Source: JAIQGF01 sp051006995 (GTDB taxonomy: Bacteria; Acidobacteriota; Terriglobia; Terriglobales; Acidobacteriaceae). From it: DNA of 64,000 nt. The stretch is taken from contig JBPCSQ010000029.1 in NCBI GenBank assembly GCA_051006995.1, forward strand, positions 303,328-367,327. The letters run 5' to 3'. The notes under the pieces were generated by a model, which worked only from the letters and a program-made list of their open reading frames with translations, was not told the DNA's origin and did no database searches. Position numbers and translations under genes: made by a program. This document shows positions 17,514-25,747 of this stretch, piece by piece. Numbering within the stretch: the first letter of the stretch is position 1; each line of letters starts with the position of its first letter.

Positions 17514-17735
17514 ATGGCCACCGCTCTGCGTTGGGACGATGCTGAAGACCTCGGACTGTTGCTGGCCGAAACTTATCCCGATATCAATCCGCTGCAGCTA
17601 CGCTTCACAGACCTGCACCGCATGGTGACCGAGCTGCCAACCTTCGTGGACGATCCCAAGAATTCCAGCGAGGGCAAGCTCGAAGCCATCCAAATGGCCT
17701 GGAACGAGGAGTTCGAGGACAAGCACGCGGCCTAG
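17514..17735 (+). CDS. iscX: Fe-S assembly protein IscX
   Basis: 73-residue acidic protein (MATALRWDDAEDLGLLLAE...) matching IscX/YfhJ in length and sequence, including LRFTDLHRMVTELPTFVDDP. IscX binds IscS and iron and tunes the rate of cluster synthesis. The ATG at 17514 is chosen because AAGGAG lies just upstream (17504-17509). It is the last gene of the isc operon; a GC-rich hairpin (GGTCGCG-agc-CGCGACC, 17747-17763) follows, without a T-run. Confidence 0.93.
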   Translation: MATALRWDDAEDLGLLLAETYPDINPLQLRFTDLHRMVTELPTFVDDPKNSSEGKLEAIQMAWNEEFEDKHAA

Positions 17736-17746
17736 CTTCCCCGTCC

Positions 17747-17763
17747 GGTCGCGAGCCGCGACC
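17747..17763 (+). terminator. hairpin after the isc operon
   Basis: GGTCGCG-AGC-CGCGACC, 11 nt after the iscX stop. No U-rich tail follows, so if it ends transcription it would do so weakly or together with Rho. Confidence 0.3.
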
Positions 17764-17893
17764 CTGGAGCCGCGCCCCTGATTTGTCCATGTTTTCAATC
17801 GCTTACGCCATCAGTTAACTATTGTGACAACCCGCCGATTCCGACCAGCACCTCATCACAAGCAGGCAGAAACAGTGCCCGCAGAGGTGAACA

Positions 17894-18043
17894 ATGCTGT
17901 GGTTGATCTTTGCCATACTGCTGATCGCCTGGATTCTGGGGTTGGTGGGCACGTACACGATCGGATCATGGTTGTGGCTGCTGCTGGTAGCCGCCATCAT
18001 CGTGCTGATCATCCAACTTGCTACCGGCCGTAGAGTGGCCTGA
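17894..18043 (+). CDS. 49-aa membrane protein, lmo0937/DUF5670 type
   Basis: The reading frame MLWLIFAILLIAWILG...GRRVA is almost entirely two hydrophobic helices (residues about 2-18 and 24-43) ending in a short basic tail. This matches the small lmo0937-family membrane proteins, which have no established function but are often stress-associated. AGAGGTGAACA precedes the ATG as a plausible ribosome site. It is too short to be noticed by usual length cut-offs. The isc operon lies upstream on the same strand and galT converges from downstream. Confidence 0.8.
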   Translation: MLWLIFAILLIAWILGLVGTYTIGSWLWLLLVAAIIVLIIQLATGRRVA

Positions 18044-18053
18044 CGATCGGCAA

Positions 18054-18084
18054 GAAAAAACGCCCGTGGCGACCCCACGGGCGT
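18054..18084 (-). terminator. intrinsic terminator of galT
   Basis: A 10-bp perfect stem (ACGCCCGTGG / CCACGGGCGT) with a CGACC-like loop, followed on the minus strand by TTTTTTCTT. It lies 23 nt after the galT stop; on the plus strand only AATTGT follows, so it is mainly a minus-strand terminator. Confidence 0.85.
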
Positions 18085-18106
18085 AATTGTCTCTAGTGGC
18101 TGTTGA

Positions 18107-19144
18107 TCACACCGCGACCGGCTGCTGCGTCTCCACGCTGGCCTCGCGCAGGAACTTGGCCGCTTCCTCCGGCGGCGTCGGATTGATGTAAAACCCCGTT
18201 CCCCACTCGAATCCCGCCGTTTTCGTCAGCTTGGGCATGAACTCGATGTGCCAGTGATAGTGCTCATTGAACGGATCCTGGCATGGCGAGGTGTGGATCA
18301 CCAGGTTGTAGGCAGGATTATCGAGTACGTTGTGCGCCTTCGCCAGCAGGCTCTTCAACGCTTTGGCCAGGTCCTCGAACATCGCCGACGAGGAGTTCTC
18401 GAACGCCGACTCATGGCGCTTCGGCAGGATCCAGGTTTCAAACGGAAAGCGCGGAGCATAGGGCGCCATGGTTACGAACTGCTCGTTCTCGCCAACCACG
18501 CGGATGCCGCTCTCCAATTCCTGGCGAATAACGTCGCAAAAGACGCAGCGCTCCTTGTAGAGGAAGTACTGCTTGGCGCCGTCCAGCTCCTCAATCACCT
18601 GCTTCGGCAGAATCGGCAACGCGATCAGTTGCGAGTGCGGATGCTCCAGCGATGCCCCCGCCGCCTCGCCGTGGTTCTTGAAGATCAGGATGTACTTGAA
18701 CCGCTTGTCCTGCTTGAGGTCGAGAATGCGGTCGCGGAAGGCCCACAGCGAGTCCTCGACCCGCCGTTCCTTCATCGTCGCCAGGCTGGCGGCGTGGTCC
18801 GGCGTCTCGATGATGACCTCATGCGCTCCGATGCCGTTCATGCGATCGAACATGCCCTCGGCGCGACGGTTGAGGTTGCCCTCGATGCCCAAGGCGGGGA
18901 ACTTGTTCGGCACCACCCGCACCGTCCAGCCGGGTGAGTCCTTCGACGGTGACGGCCCGCCGTTCGGGTTCGGACGGTACGCCAAAATCTCCGGCGGCGT
19001 CTTGCTCTCGTTGCCGTAACAGAATGGACAGAAACCGCCCTTGAGCTTCATCTGCTCTCGGGCGAAGTCGGTGGGACGCTTGGCGCGGTCGGTGGAAATA
19101 ATCACCCAGCGGCCAACGATTGGGTCTTTTCTCAGTTCAGGCAA
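18107..19144 (-). CDS. galT: galactose-1-phosphate uridylyltransferase
   Basis: Leloir-pathway enzyme exchanging UMP between UDP-glucose and galactose-1-phosphate. HIT-superfamily fold; the active-site HPHSQ motif is near residue 160 (the second His takes the UMP), and a zinc-site CPFC lies near residue 38. The C-terminal lobe contains HYHWHIEFMPK and FEWGTGFYINP, typical of the family. 345 residues is the normal length. It has its own terminator and lies downstream of yraN on the same strand (33-nt gap), so the two may be co-transcribed. Confidence 0.94.
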   Translation of the reverse strand: MPELRKDPIVGRWVIISTDRAKRPTDFAREQMKLKGGFCPFCYGNESKTPPEILAYRPNPNGGPSPSKDSPGWTVRVVPNKFPALGIEGNLNRRAEGMFDRMNGIGAHEVIIETPDHAASLATMKERRVEDSLWAFRDRILDLKQDKRFKYILIFKNHGEAAGASLEHPHSQLIALPILPKQVIEELDGAKQYFLYKERCVFCDVIRQELESGIRVVGENEQFVTMAPYAPRFPFETWILPKRHESAFENSSSAMFEDLAKALKSLLAKAHNVLDNPAYNLVIHTSPCQDPFNEHYHWHIEFMPKLTKTAGFEWGTGFYINPTPPEEAAKFLREASVETQQPVAV

Positions 19145-19177
19145 TGAACTTTTCTCCCCGGAGAGGCTGACACCATA

Positions 19178-19645
19178 TTACGGCATCGGGAAGGCATTTT
19201 TGAATAGGGTGATATCCGGAGAGCCGTTCTCAGTGTCGAAATAAATGCTGACAATGTCGAAACGGCAAAGCGCACCGCGAATGGTGCGATTCCGCGCTGC
19301 TCTTCGCCGATAGTCGCGGGCGACGGCAATCAGGTCGCCTCGCTTCTCTTCATCCACGGCGGCTTCGGCCGTCGCGACCTCGCGCGTACTCCGCGTCTTG
19401 ACTTCGATGAAACAGAGCACATCGCCGTCCCACCCCACCAGGTCCAGTTCTCCGCGATGCCGCGGCGAACGCCAATTTCGGGCTGTAATCACGTATCCGT
19501 TGCGCCGAAGGTAAAAGTAGGCGGCATCTTCGCCGCGCCGCCCCGTCAGCAGGTGCTTGGGCAGACGTTTGGGGTTCTCCCGTCCGAGCGCGCGTGTGGC
19601 GGAGTCGAGCACGCCCACAAGCCGTTCGACGACTCGCCCCTTCAT
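19178..19645 (-). CDS. YraN family protein (UPF0102)
   Basis: Endonuclease-fold (PD-(D/E)xK-like) protein of about 155 residues. Motifs seen: RRGEDAAYFYLRRNGY, then HRGELDLVGWDGDVLCFIEVKTR with the Asp and E-x-K triad expected for the fold, then DEEKRGDLIAVARDY. The family is near-universal in bacteria but its biochemical role is not established; it may act on branched or damaged DNA. A GTG start 18 nt further upstream is an alternative; neither start has a strong Shine-Dalgarno sequence. Confidence 0.88.
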   Translation of the reverse strand: MKGRVVERLVGVLDSATRALGRENPKRLPKHLLTGRRGEDAAYFYLRRNGYVITARNWRSPRHRGELDLVGWDGDVLCFIEVKTRSTREVATAEAAVDEEKRGDLIAVARDYRRRAARNRTIRGALCRFDIVSIYFDTENGSPDITLFKNAFPMP

Positions 19646-19687
19646 GGCGCGCGAGTGTAGCACCAGGCCGTCGAATTCGCTGTGATC

Positions 19688-19713
19688 AACAAAAGAACCC
19701 GGCTTTCGCCGGG
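19688..19713 (-). terminator. intrinsic terminator of the aminotransferase gene
   Basis: CCCGGC-GAAA-GCCGGG on the minus strand followed by TTCTTTTGTTG, 27 nt after the aminotransferase stop codon. The GAAA tetraloop adds stability. Confidence 0.8.
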
Positions 19714-19739
19714 CTCAATTCCGCACTTCCGCTATCGCG

Positions 19740-21131
19740 CTACGCGCCCTGCGGCTTTCCTTTTCCTGGCTGGTCGGACTTGGTGCTCTTTTCGACCTCA
19801 CCGATGCACTCCTCGAGGATGTCCAGCCCGATGTCCGCCTGTTCCTTGGTGACGATCAGCGGCGGACAGATGCGCACCGAGTTTTCGCCTGCGCCCAGGA
19901 ACAGGCACCCGCGCGCGAACGCCAGCTCCACCACTTTGTCGCGCGCCGGCCCGGCGGGAGTTTTCTTTTCTTTGTCCGTGACCAGTTCGACGCCGATCAT
20001 CAGCCCGCGCCCGCGAACGTCGCCCACCAGCTCGTGCTTCTGCGGCCACGTGCTGGCGCGGTCCATGATGTGCCTTCCGACGCGTTCGCAGTTCGCGATC
20101 GCCTCGCGCTCCAGCACGTCCATCGTCGCTAGTGCGGCCGCGATGCATACCGGATTTCCGCCAAAGGTCGAGGCATGCGAGCCCGGCACCCAGTCCATGA
20201 TCTCGGCCTTGGTCAGCATCACGCCCAGCGGCATGCCCGACGCAATGCCCTTCGCGCTGCAAACAATGTCCGGTTCGACGTTCGTATGCTGCACCGCCCA
20301 CCATTTTCCGCTACGCCCGGCGCCGCTCTGCACTTCATCCACGACCAGCAGGATGCCGTGCTGATCGCAAATCCGCCGCAGCTCGAACATGAACTCGGCC
20401 GGCGCAGGAACGTAGCCGCCTTCGCCCTGGATGGGCTCGACGAAAATCGCGGCCACTTCCTCCGGCGGCAGCGTGGTCTTGAGCAGCTTCTGCTCGATGA
20501 AGCGCGCGCATTCCACCGCATACTCCACCGGGTCAGTGCCGCTGGGCCGGCGATACACGTTGGGATACGGAACGTGCGTCACGCCCGGCATGAGCGGGAA
20601 GAACCGCCGGCGCTGCTGGATTTTCGATGCCGTCAGCGACAGCGCTCCCATGGTCCGCCCGTGGAATGCACCGTAGAAGGCAATGATGTTCTGCCGCTTG
20701 GTGTGGTAGCGCGAGAGCTTGATGGCGGCCTCGATCGCCTCCGCGCCCGAGTTGCCGTAGTACACACGGTGCGGCCCTCGCATCGGGGCCACCGCCGAGA
20801 GCCGCTCGGCCAGCGTGATCATGTTCTCGTAATAGAAGTCGGTCCCCGACATGTGGATCAGTTCGGCCGACTGCTTCTGGATGGCGGCCACCACTTCCGG
20901 ATGGCAGTGTCCGGTGGAAGTGACGGCGATTCCGGCGGCAAAATCCAGAAATTCGTTGCCGTCCACGTCCTCGACGATCACGCCTCGGCCGGACTTGGCC
21001 ACCAGCGGGTAAGAACGCGTGTAGGACGGCGAGATGAACTGTTTGTCTCCGGCCAACACGCGTCGCGCGTTGGGGCCGGGCAGCTCGGTGCGAATCCGCG
21101 GGCCGGCGGGAGTAACGATGGTGCTCGACAT
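19740..21131 (-). CDS. class-III aminotransferase (GABA/ornithine type)
   Basis: PLP-dependent transaminase of 463 residues. The start at 21131 is set by GGAGGAAGCC directly before ATG; an 11-codon longer version lacks this. Seen: the PLP-phosphate region YYGNSGAEAIEAAIKLSRYHT, the Asp of VVDEVQSGAGRSG, and the Schiff-base lysine in CSAKGIASGMPLG. Family members include 4-aminobutyrate, acetylornithine and lysine aminotransferases; the GTDFYYENM and GEGGYVPAP segments look most like the GABA-transaminase branch, but substrate is uncertain. It has a long leader (about 240 nt) and its own terminator. Confidence 0.87.
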   Translation of the reverse strand: MSSTIVTPAGPRIRTELPGPNARRVLAGDKQFISPSYTRSYPLVAKSGRGVIVEDVDGNEFLDFAAGIAVTSTGHCHPEVVAAIQKQSAELIHMSGTDFYYENMITLAERLSAVAPMRGPHRVYYGNSGAEAIEAAIKLSRYHTKRQNIIAFYGAFHGRTMGALSLTASKIQQRRRFFPLMPGVTHVPYPNVYRRPSGTDPVEYAVECARFIEQKLLKTTLPPEEVAAIFVEPIQGEGGYVPAPAEFMFELRRICDQHGILLVVDEVQSGAGRSGKWWAVQHTNVEPDIVCSAKGIASGMPLGVMLTKAEIMDWVPGSHASTFGGNPVCIAAALATMDVLEREAIANCERVGRHIMDRASTWPQKHELVGDVRGRGLMIGVELVTDKEKKTPAGPARDKVVELAFARGCLFLGAGENSVRICPPLIVTKEQADIGLDILEECIGEVEKSTKSDQPGKGKPQGA

Positions 21132-21502
21132 GGCTTCCTCCGATGTGTCGCGAGTAGGTGGCAACGCCCGAACTCCGCAGAGAGCTCTGCTGGTTCGGAG
21201 TAGCGGAAGCGGAGGAAAGTTGCTTAGTCGCCGCCGAATAGGCTCGGCCGGGAGTGGGATGGAACGAAATTCATGCCCGCGCGCGGGCGAGAGAGGATCT
21301 CACGCAACCGGCACGGAGGCGCGGCCTCAATGTTGGCGTGATGTTTCATCCGGCGGATCATCAGTTTTAACCCGACGTCATTATAGCCCGGTTCGCAAAG
21401 GGCCGGAACCCCGCCCCAGGGACGGTCAGGTTACGAAAGTGACACCGTAGCCACCGCAAGGCCCGCGAATCCAATCTGATATCGTAGGTTTTCACCTCCA
21501 CC
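21132..21502. promoter_or_regulatory. divergent promoter region with a structured leader
   Basis: 371 nt without a gene. On the minus strand a consensus -10 TATAAT lies at 21380-21385, implying a leader of about 240 nt before the aminotransferase. Near its 3' end a hairpin (CCGAAC at 21168-21173 with GTTCGG at 21193-21198, plus an inner GCAGA/TCTGC pairing) could regulate translation or transcription. On the plus strand the region feeds the DMT transporter; no clear -35/-10 pair is seen for it. Confidence 0.45.
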
Positions 21503-22471
21503 GTGACTCAGACTGAGCGCCAGCGCCGCTTCCGCGTAATTCTTGCCTTCGCGCTGGTGTACGTCTTCTGGGGCTCGACTTATCTCGGCATTCGCCTTGC
21601 CATCGAGCACATCCCGCCCCTGCTGATGACCGGCACACGGTTTCTGACCGCCGGCGTGCTCATGCTGGCGTGGTGCGCTTTTCGGGGGCGGCGCATTCGC
21701 GTCGGCGCCGCTGAATTATTGAAGCTGGGCGTGATTGGAGCGCTGCTGCTCACCGTCGCCAACCCCGTGCTCGCACATGCCGAAGAGGTAGTGCCGACCG
21801 GGCTGGCGGCGCTCATCGTCTCCATCACCCCGATATGGTTCCTGCTGATTGATACTTGGATCATGCGCGGCGATCATCTCGCGCTGCGCGGCTGGATTGG
21901 CCTGCCGATGGGCCTGGCAGGGGTGTTCGTGCTCCTGTTGCCGGAATTGCGGCAGATGTCCTCCACGGCGGTGGATCGCCGCCTGCTGCTGAACGCGCTC
22001 ACGCTGGTCGGCGCCTCTTTGGCCTGGGCCATCGGCTCTGCCCTCTCCAAGCATTGGAAGACCAGCCTGGATGCGTTCACCGCCACCGGCTGGGAAATGA
22101 CGCTCGCGGGCGCGATGAATCTCACGCTGGCCGCCGTTTTCGGTGATTACTCGCGCGCGCAGTGGACCGGGCATGGCATCGCCGCCATCGTTTACCTCAT
22201 CATCTTCGGTTCCTGGGTCGGCTTCAGCGCCTACATCTGGCTGCTGCAGAACGTTCCCATGCCGAAAGTTGCGACTTATGCCTACGTCAATCCTGTGGTG
22301 GCGGTGTTTCTCGGTTGGCTGGTGCTGCACGAGACGGTGGACGTCTACATCCTGAGTGGCAGCGCGATCATTATCGCCGCCGTGGCACTGGTCACCAGCG
22401 CGAAAGTGCGCACGCGTTCCGGCGAAGAGGCCGCCGAGGAACTTCCTGCCGTGGAAAGTACCGGCGACTAA
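21503..22471 (+). CDS. DMT-superfamily (EamA) transporter
   Basis: 322-residue inner-membrane protein with about ten hydrophobic helices arranged as two EamA halves (residues about 10-145 and 165-300). The N-terminal FWGSTYLGIRLAIEHIPPLL is typical of RhaT/EamA metabolite exporters. Substrate unknown; amino acid or metabolite efflux is usual for the family. A GTG start is used; no strong ribosome binding site is visible, so the start is less certain. The C-terminal 25 residues are a charged cytoplasmic tail. Confidence 0.86.
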   Translation: MTQTERQRRFRVILAFALVYVFWGSTYLGIRLAIEHIPPLLMTGTRFLTAGVLMLAWCAFRGRRIRVGAAELLKLGVIGALLLTVANPVLAHAEEVVPTGLAALIVSITPIWFLLIDTWIMRGDHLALRGWIGLPMGLAGVFVLLLPELRQMSSTAVDRRLLLNALTLVGASLAWAIGSALSKHWKTSLDAFTATGWEMTLAGAMNLTLAAVFGDYSRAQWTGHGIAAIVYLIIFGSWVGFSAYIWLLQNVPMPKVATYAYVNPVVAVFLGWLVLHETVDVYILSGSAIIIAAVALVTSAKVRTRSGEEAAEELPAVESTGD

Positions 22472-22606
22472 CTGCGCAAAAAATGGCACCAAGGTAACGC
22501 TGCACCCTGCAAGTTATCTTGTCGCCGCTGGGGGCTTTTGATACTGTTCCCCGAAGTTAGAAGTTTCTCGGCCGCGTGGGAAGCTCCACAGGAGAGTTCT
22601 GTCAAC

Positions 22607-22987
22607 ATGCCGCAGCTCGCGCTGGTGGTGGACGATTCCATGTTGATCCGGCACACCGTGTGCCGGTTCCTGGAGCAGCGCGGCTTTGCGGTGGAAACCG
22701 CCAGCGACGGCGCTGAAGCCCTTCAGATGCTGGGGAGCCTCCGCCCTGACCTGATTGTTACCGATTTGATGATGCCCAAGATGACCGGCAGCGAGTTGAT
22801 AACGGCAGTCAAATCCGATGACGCTATCTGCAAGATTCCCATCATTGTGCTGTCGGGCCGGCGTAGCGCCGAGGAGTTGCGCCCGGAAAGCCGCGCCGAC
22901 TACGTAATCTTCAAAGATATTGATATCGTCGAGCAGTTGGAGAAGGCGCTGGCCACCACCGTCGGGCGCACCGAAGTCGTTAATTAG
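22607..22987 (+). CDS. single-domain response regulator (CheY-like)
   Basis: 126-residue receiver domain with no output domain. Acidic pocket Asp9-Asp10 (VVDDSM), phospho-acceptor Asp53 (LIVTDLMMPKMTG), the conserved Ser/Thr position in VLSGRR and Lys103 (FKDID). CAGGAGAG upstream supports the ATG at 22607. It probably relays phosphate or acts on a protein partner; no histidine kinase is encoded nearby. Its stop is only 3 nt from that of the converging tsaD gene. Confidence 0.88.
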   Translation: MPQLALVVDDSMLIRHTVCRFLEQRGFAVETASDGAEALQMLGSLRPDLIVTDLMMPKMTGSELITAVKSDDAICKIPIIVLSGRRSAEELRPESRADYVIFKDIDIVEQLEKALATTVGRTEVVN

Positions 22988-22990
22988 CGC

Positions 22991-24157
22991 CTACCGCAGT
23001 TGCAAACCCGCCTCCGCCGAGAGCTCCGGCTCGGCAAACTCCTTCGCCAGAAACTTCGGGTACGCCGCCGCGGCAATCATTGCGGCATTGTCCGTAGACA
23101 GCGGACGCGACGGAAAGAAAACCGGCAGACCTTGTTGCGCAGCCTGCTCCTCGAACCGGCGCCGCAGTTCACTGTTGGCGGCCACACCGCCGGTCACGAA
23201 CAGCGTCGCGGCATCGTAGTCGCGCGCTGCGGCGAGAGTCTTTCCCACCAGGTCGCCGACAACGGCGTTCTGAAACGACGCCACCAGGTCCAGCGTTTCG
23301 CCGTCGGTGACGCGCAGATAATCCTCCAGCGTTGGCTTCGCGATTGAGGCAAGCGCAGCCCGGCGCGCGTCAATTGAGGCCTGCAGCCCGTGCGTTTCCC
23401 CGTAGCGCAGCACCGCCGTCTTGATCCCGCTGAAAGAAAAATCGAATGTAGCGCGAGAATCGGGTGTGGTGCGGCCGCCCTCGGCCGCGACACCGCGGTC
23501 CTTTCGATCTCGATGCTTGATCTGCGCAAAGGTGAATTTCACCGCCTCGGGATCGCCGTGCTCCGCCAGTTTGTTGATGATCGGGCCGCCGGGATAGCCC
23601 AATCCGAGCAGCTTCGCCACTTTATCGAATGCTTCGCCGGCAGCGTCGTCGCGCGTATGCCCGATGTTCTGGTAAGTCCAGTGCTCGTCTCGCGCTTGCG
23701 CCAGGTACAAGTGCGTGTGCCCGCCGGAAACCACCAGCGCCAGCACCGGAAATTGCAGCTCCCGGTTTCCCTTCTGCCGTTCTTCCAGCAGCACGGCGTG
23801 GATGTGTCCCTCGAGGTGGTTCACCGCGATCAGCGGCTTGTCCACCGCGAACGCCAGCGCTTTGGCGAAGCTGATGCCCACCAGCAGCGCGCCTGCCAGC
23901 CCCGGTCCGCGCGTGACCGCAATCGCGTCCACGGTTTCATACTTCTGATTGGCTTCCGCGAGTGCCGTGCGAACCACCGGGATAATGGCCCGCAGGTGCT
24001 CTCGTGACGCCAGTTCCGGCACCACTCCGCCGTACGGACGATGCGTGGCGAACTGCGACAGAACCACGTTCGAGATCACCTGCTCGCCCGAGCGCACCAC
24101 CGCCGCCGCCGTCTCGTCGCAGGAGCTTTCGATTCCCAGGATGTAGGCGTCGGGCAT
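22991..24157 (-). CDS. tsaD: tRNA N6-adenosine threonylcarbamoyltransferase
   Basis: Transfers threonylcarbamoyl to A37 of ANN-decoding tRNAs with TsaB/TsaE. Metal-binding His pair in NHLEGHIHAV (about residues 110-120), N-terminal GIESSCDETAAAVV and C-terminal GGVAANSELRRRF are as in the family. The 388 residues exceed the usual 335-345, mainly through an insertion at about residues 213-238 (including GVAAEGGRTTPDSRA) just before DFSFSGIKTAVLRY; its DNA contains a palindromic repeat. The start codon is 32 nt from the divergent cca gene. Confidence 0.95.
   Translation of the reverse strand: MPDAYILGIESSCDETAAAVVRSGEQVISNVVLSQFATHRPYGGVVPELASREHLRAIIPVVRTALAEANQKYETVDAIAVTRGPGLAGALLVGISFAKALAFAVDKPLIAVNHLEGHIHAVLLEERQKGNRELQFPVLALVVSGGHTHLYLAQARDEHWTYQNIGHTRDDAAGEAFDKVAKLLGLGYPGGPIINKLAEHGDPEAVKFTFAQIKHRDRKDRGVAAEGGRTTPDSRATFDFSFSGIKTAVLRYGETHGLQASIDARRAALASIAKPTLEDYLRVTDGETLDLVASFQNAVVGDLVGKTLAAARDYDAATLFVTGGVAANSELRRRFEEQAAQQGLPVFFPSRPLSTDNAAMIAAAAYPKFLAKEFAEPELSAEAGLQLR
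23464..23494. repeat. palindromic repeat inside tsaD
   Basis: GCGGCCG-CCCT-CGGCCGC (23471-23488) with further pairing in the flanks (GTG/CAC). The CCCT loop and GC stem match the hairpin within cca (24434-24453). It lies in frame and encodes part of the extra peptide of TsaD. Confidence 0.6.
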
Positions 24158-24189
24158 ATCTCTATACTAGCAATTAGTTATCAAGACTA

Positions 24190-25590
24190 ATGGCTGCTTC
24201 TCCCAAATTCGCCGCCTTCGAGATTGTCCGCACCCTCCGCGAACGCGGCCACCAGGCCTACCTGGTCGGAGGATGCGTGCGCGATCTCGTGCTCGGCCGC
24301 GAGCCCGCCGACTACGACGTTGCCACCGACGCGACCCCCGACCAGGTGATGCGCACCTTCCCCAAGACCTGGGCCGTCGGCGCCCAATTCGGCGTGGTCT
24401 TGGTCCCGATTGACTCGATCAATAAAGATGGAGCGCGCTCGCCCTCGAGCGCGATGGAGACCTCTCTAAACTGGAAGCCGGAAACTGGAAACGCAACCAT
24501 CGAGGTCGCCACCTTCCGCTCCGACGGCCTCTACACCGACGGCCGTCATCCCGACGAAGTTACCTACTCGAAGGATCCGCGCGAGGATGTACAGCGCCGC
24601 GACTTCACCATCAACGGGCTGCTGCTCGATCCGGCAAACAACCAGGTACTTGATTTTGTCGGAGGGCTAGGCGACCTCAAGCACGGACTCGTCCGCACCA
24701 TCGGCGAACCCGACAAGCGCTTCGCCGAAGACAAACTGCGCATGCTGCGCGCCGTACGATTCGCCGCCCGCTTCGGCTACAAGATCGACGTCGGCACCAT
24801 GGACGCCATCCGGCGCCTGGCCCCGCAGATCGCGCAGGTCAGCCGCGAGCGCGTCCGCGACGAGCTCGGCAAAATGCTGACCGAGGGCCGCGCCCGCGCC
24901 GCGTTCGAGCTGCTGGACCAATCCAGCCTGCTGCGCCAGGTTCTGCCCGAGATCGAGAAAATGAAAGGCGTTCGGCAGCCGCCGCAGTTTCATCCCGAGG
25001 GCGACGTCTGGGTGCACACCCTGATGCTTCTGGAGCAACTCCCGCCGAACGCATCGCGCACCCTGGGTTGGGGCGCGCTTCTGCACGATGTCGGCAAGCC
25101 GCCCACCTTCCGCGAGGCGCCCGATCGCATCCGCTTCGATAATCACGTCGAGGTCGGCGTCGCCATGGCCCGCGACATCGCCCGCCGCCTGCGCATGTCG
25201 AACGACGATGCCGGCCAGATCGAAGCGCTGGTCGCGCAACACATGCGCTTCGGCGACGCGCTGAAAATGAAGCCCTCCACCCTGAAACGTTTCCTGCGCC
25301 TGCCGCAGTTCGAAGAGCACCTGGAGATGCACCGCATTGACTGCCTCGCCAGCCACGGCGATCTCACGATTTACGATTACCTGCGCAAGAAGCTGGAGGA
25401 AACGCCGCCGGAGGAGATTCGCCCGCGACCGCTCGTGACCGGCGATGACCTGCTAACGCTGGGCTATAAACCCGGCCCGCGCTTTCGCGAAATCCTCGCC
25501 GCCGTCGAGGACCTCCAACTGGAAGGGCAATTAACTACGAAGGACGAAGCGCTCTCCTTCATCCGTTCCCAGTTTCAACTGCACAACTAA
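24190..25590 (+). CDS. cca: CCA-adding / poly(A) polymerase-type tRNA nucleotidyltransferase with HD domain
   Basis: Adds or repairs the 3'-CCA of tRNA. Class-II nucleotidyltransferase head: YLVGGCVRDLVLG (residues 24-36) and the catalytic DxD in ADYDVATDAT (residues 40-49), RRDFTINGLLLDP, and the ERVRDELGKML block. The C-terminal half has an HD phosphohydrolase domain (LLHDVGKPP). Of 466 residues, about 73-102 appear to be an insertion between QFGVVLV and IEVATFRSDG; its DNA is a hairpin plus a heptad array. CCA-adding and poly(A) activities cannot be told apart with certainty by motif alone. Confidence 0.88.
   Translation: MAASPKFAAFEIVRTLRERGHQAYLVGGCVRDLVLGREPADYDVATDATPDQVMRTFPKTWAVGAQFGVVLVPIDSINKDGARSPSSAMETSLNWKPETGNATIEVATFRSDGLYTDGRHPDEVTYSKDPREDVQRRDFTINGLLLDPANNQVLDFVGGLGDLKHGLVRTIGEPDKRFAEDKLRMLRAVRFAARFGYKIDVGTMDAIRRLAPQIAQVSRERVRDELGKMLTEGRARAAFELLDQSSLLRQVLPEIEKMKGVRQPPQFHPEGDVWVHTLMLLEQLPPNASRTLGWGALLHDVGKPPTFREAPDRIRFDNHVEVGVAMARDIARRLRMSNDDAGQIEALVAQHMRFGDALKMKPSTLKRFLRLPQFEEHLEMHRIDCLASHGDLTIYDYLRKKLEETPPEEIRPRPLVTGDDLLTLGYKPGPRFREILAAVEDLQLEGQLTTKDEALSFIRSQFQLHN
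24434..24493. repeat. hairpin plus heptad array inside cca
   Basis: CGCGCTCG-CCCT-CGAGCGCG (24434-24453) followed by the units AACTGGA / AGCCGGA / AACTGGA / AACG (24469-24493). Both types of element, elsewhere found in spacers, lie in frame here. Confidence 0.75.
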
Positions 25591-25600
25591 GCGTACCCGG

Positions 25601-25646
25601 TGTTCGGTTTTCAATTACCGATTACCCGATTCCGCAATTGCCCGAT
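25601..25646. repeat. degenerate heptad-like array after cca
   Basis: Units such as GGTTTTC, AATTACC, GATTACC, CGATTCC follow the cca stop codon and run up to a minus-strand terminator. No open frame. Confidence 0.45.
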
Positions 25647-25675
25647 AAAAAAGGCACGGCCTGTTCAGCCGTGCC
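25647..25675 (-). terminator. intrinsic terminator of the 40-aa membrane protein gene
   Basis: GGCACGGC-TGAACAG-GCCGTGCC on the minus strand followed by TTTTTTAT, 73 nt after the stop of the small gene at 25748-25870. It shows that this strand is transcribed here. Confidence 0.85.
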
Positions 25676-25747
25676 CATCACCTCAGGACTTACACGGGGC
25701 GTCGCGCCCTCCCCCAAGTTCGCGGCGTTCGTGATCATCCAGGCGTT

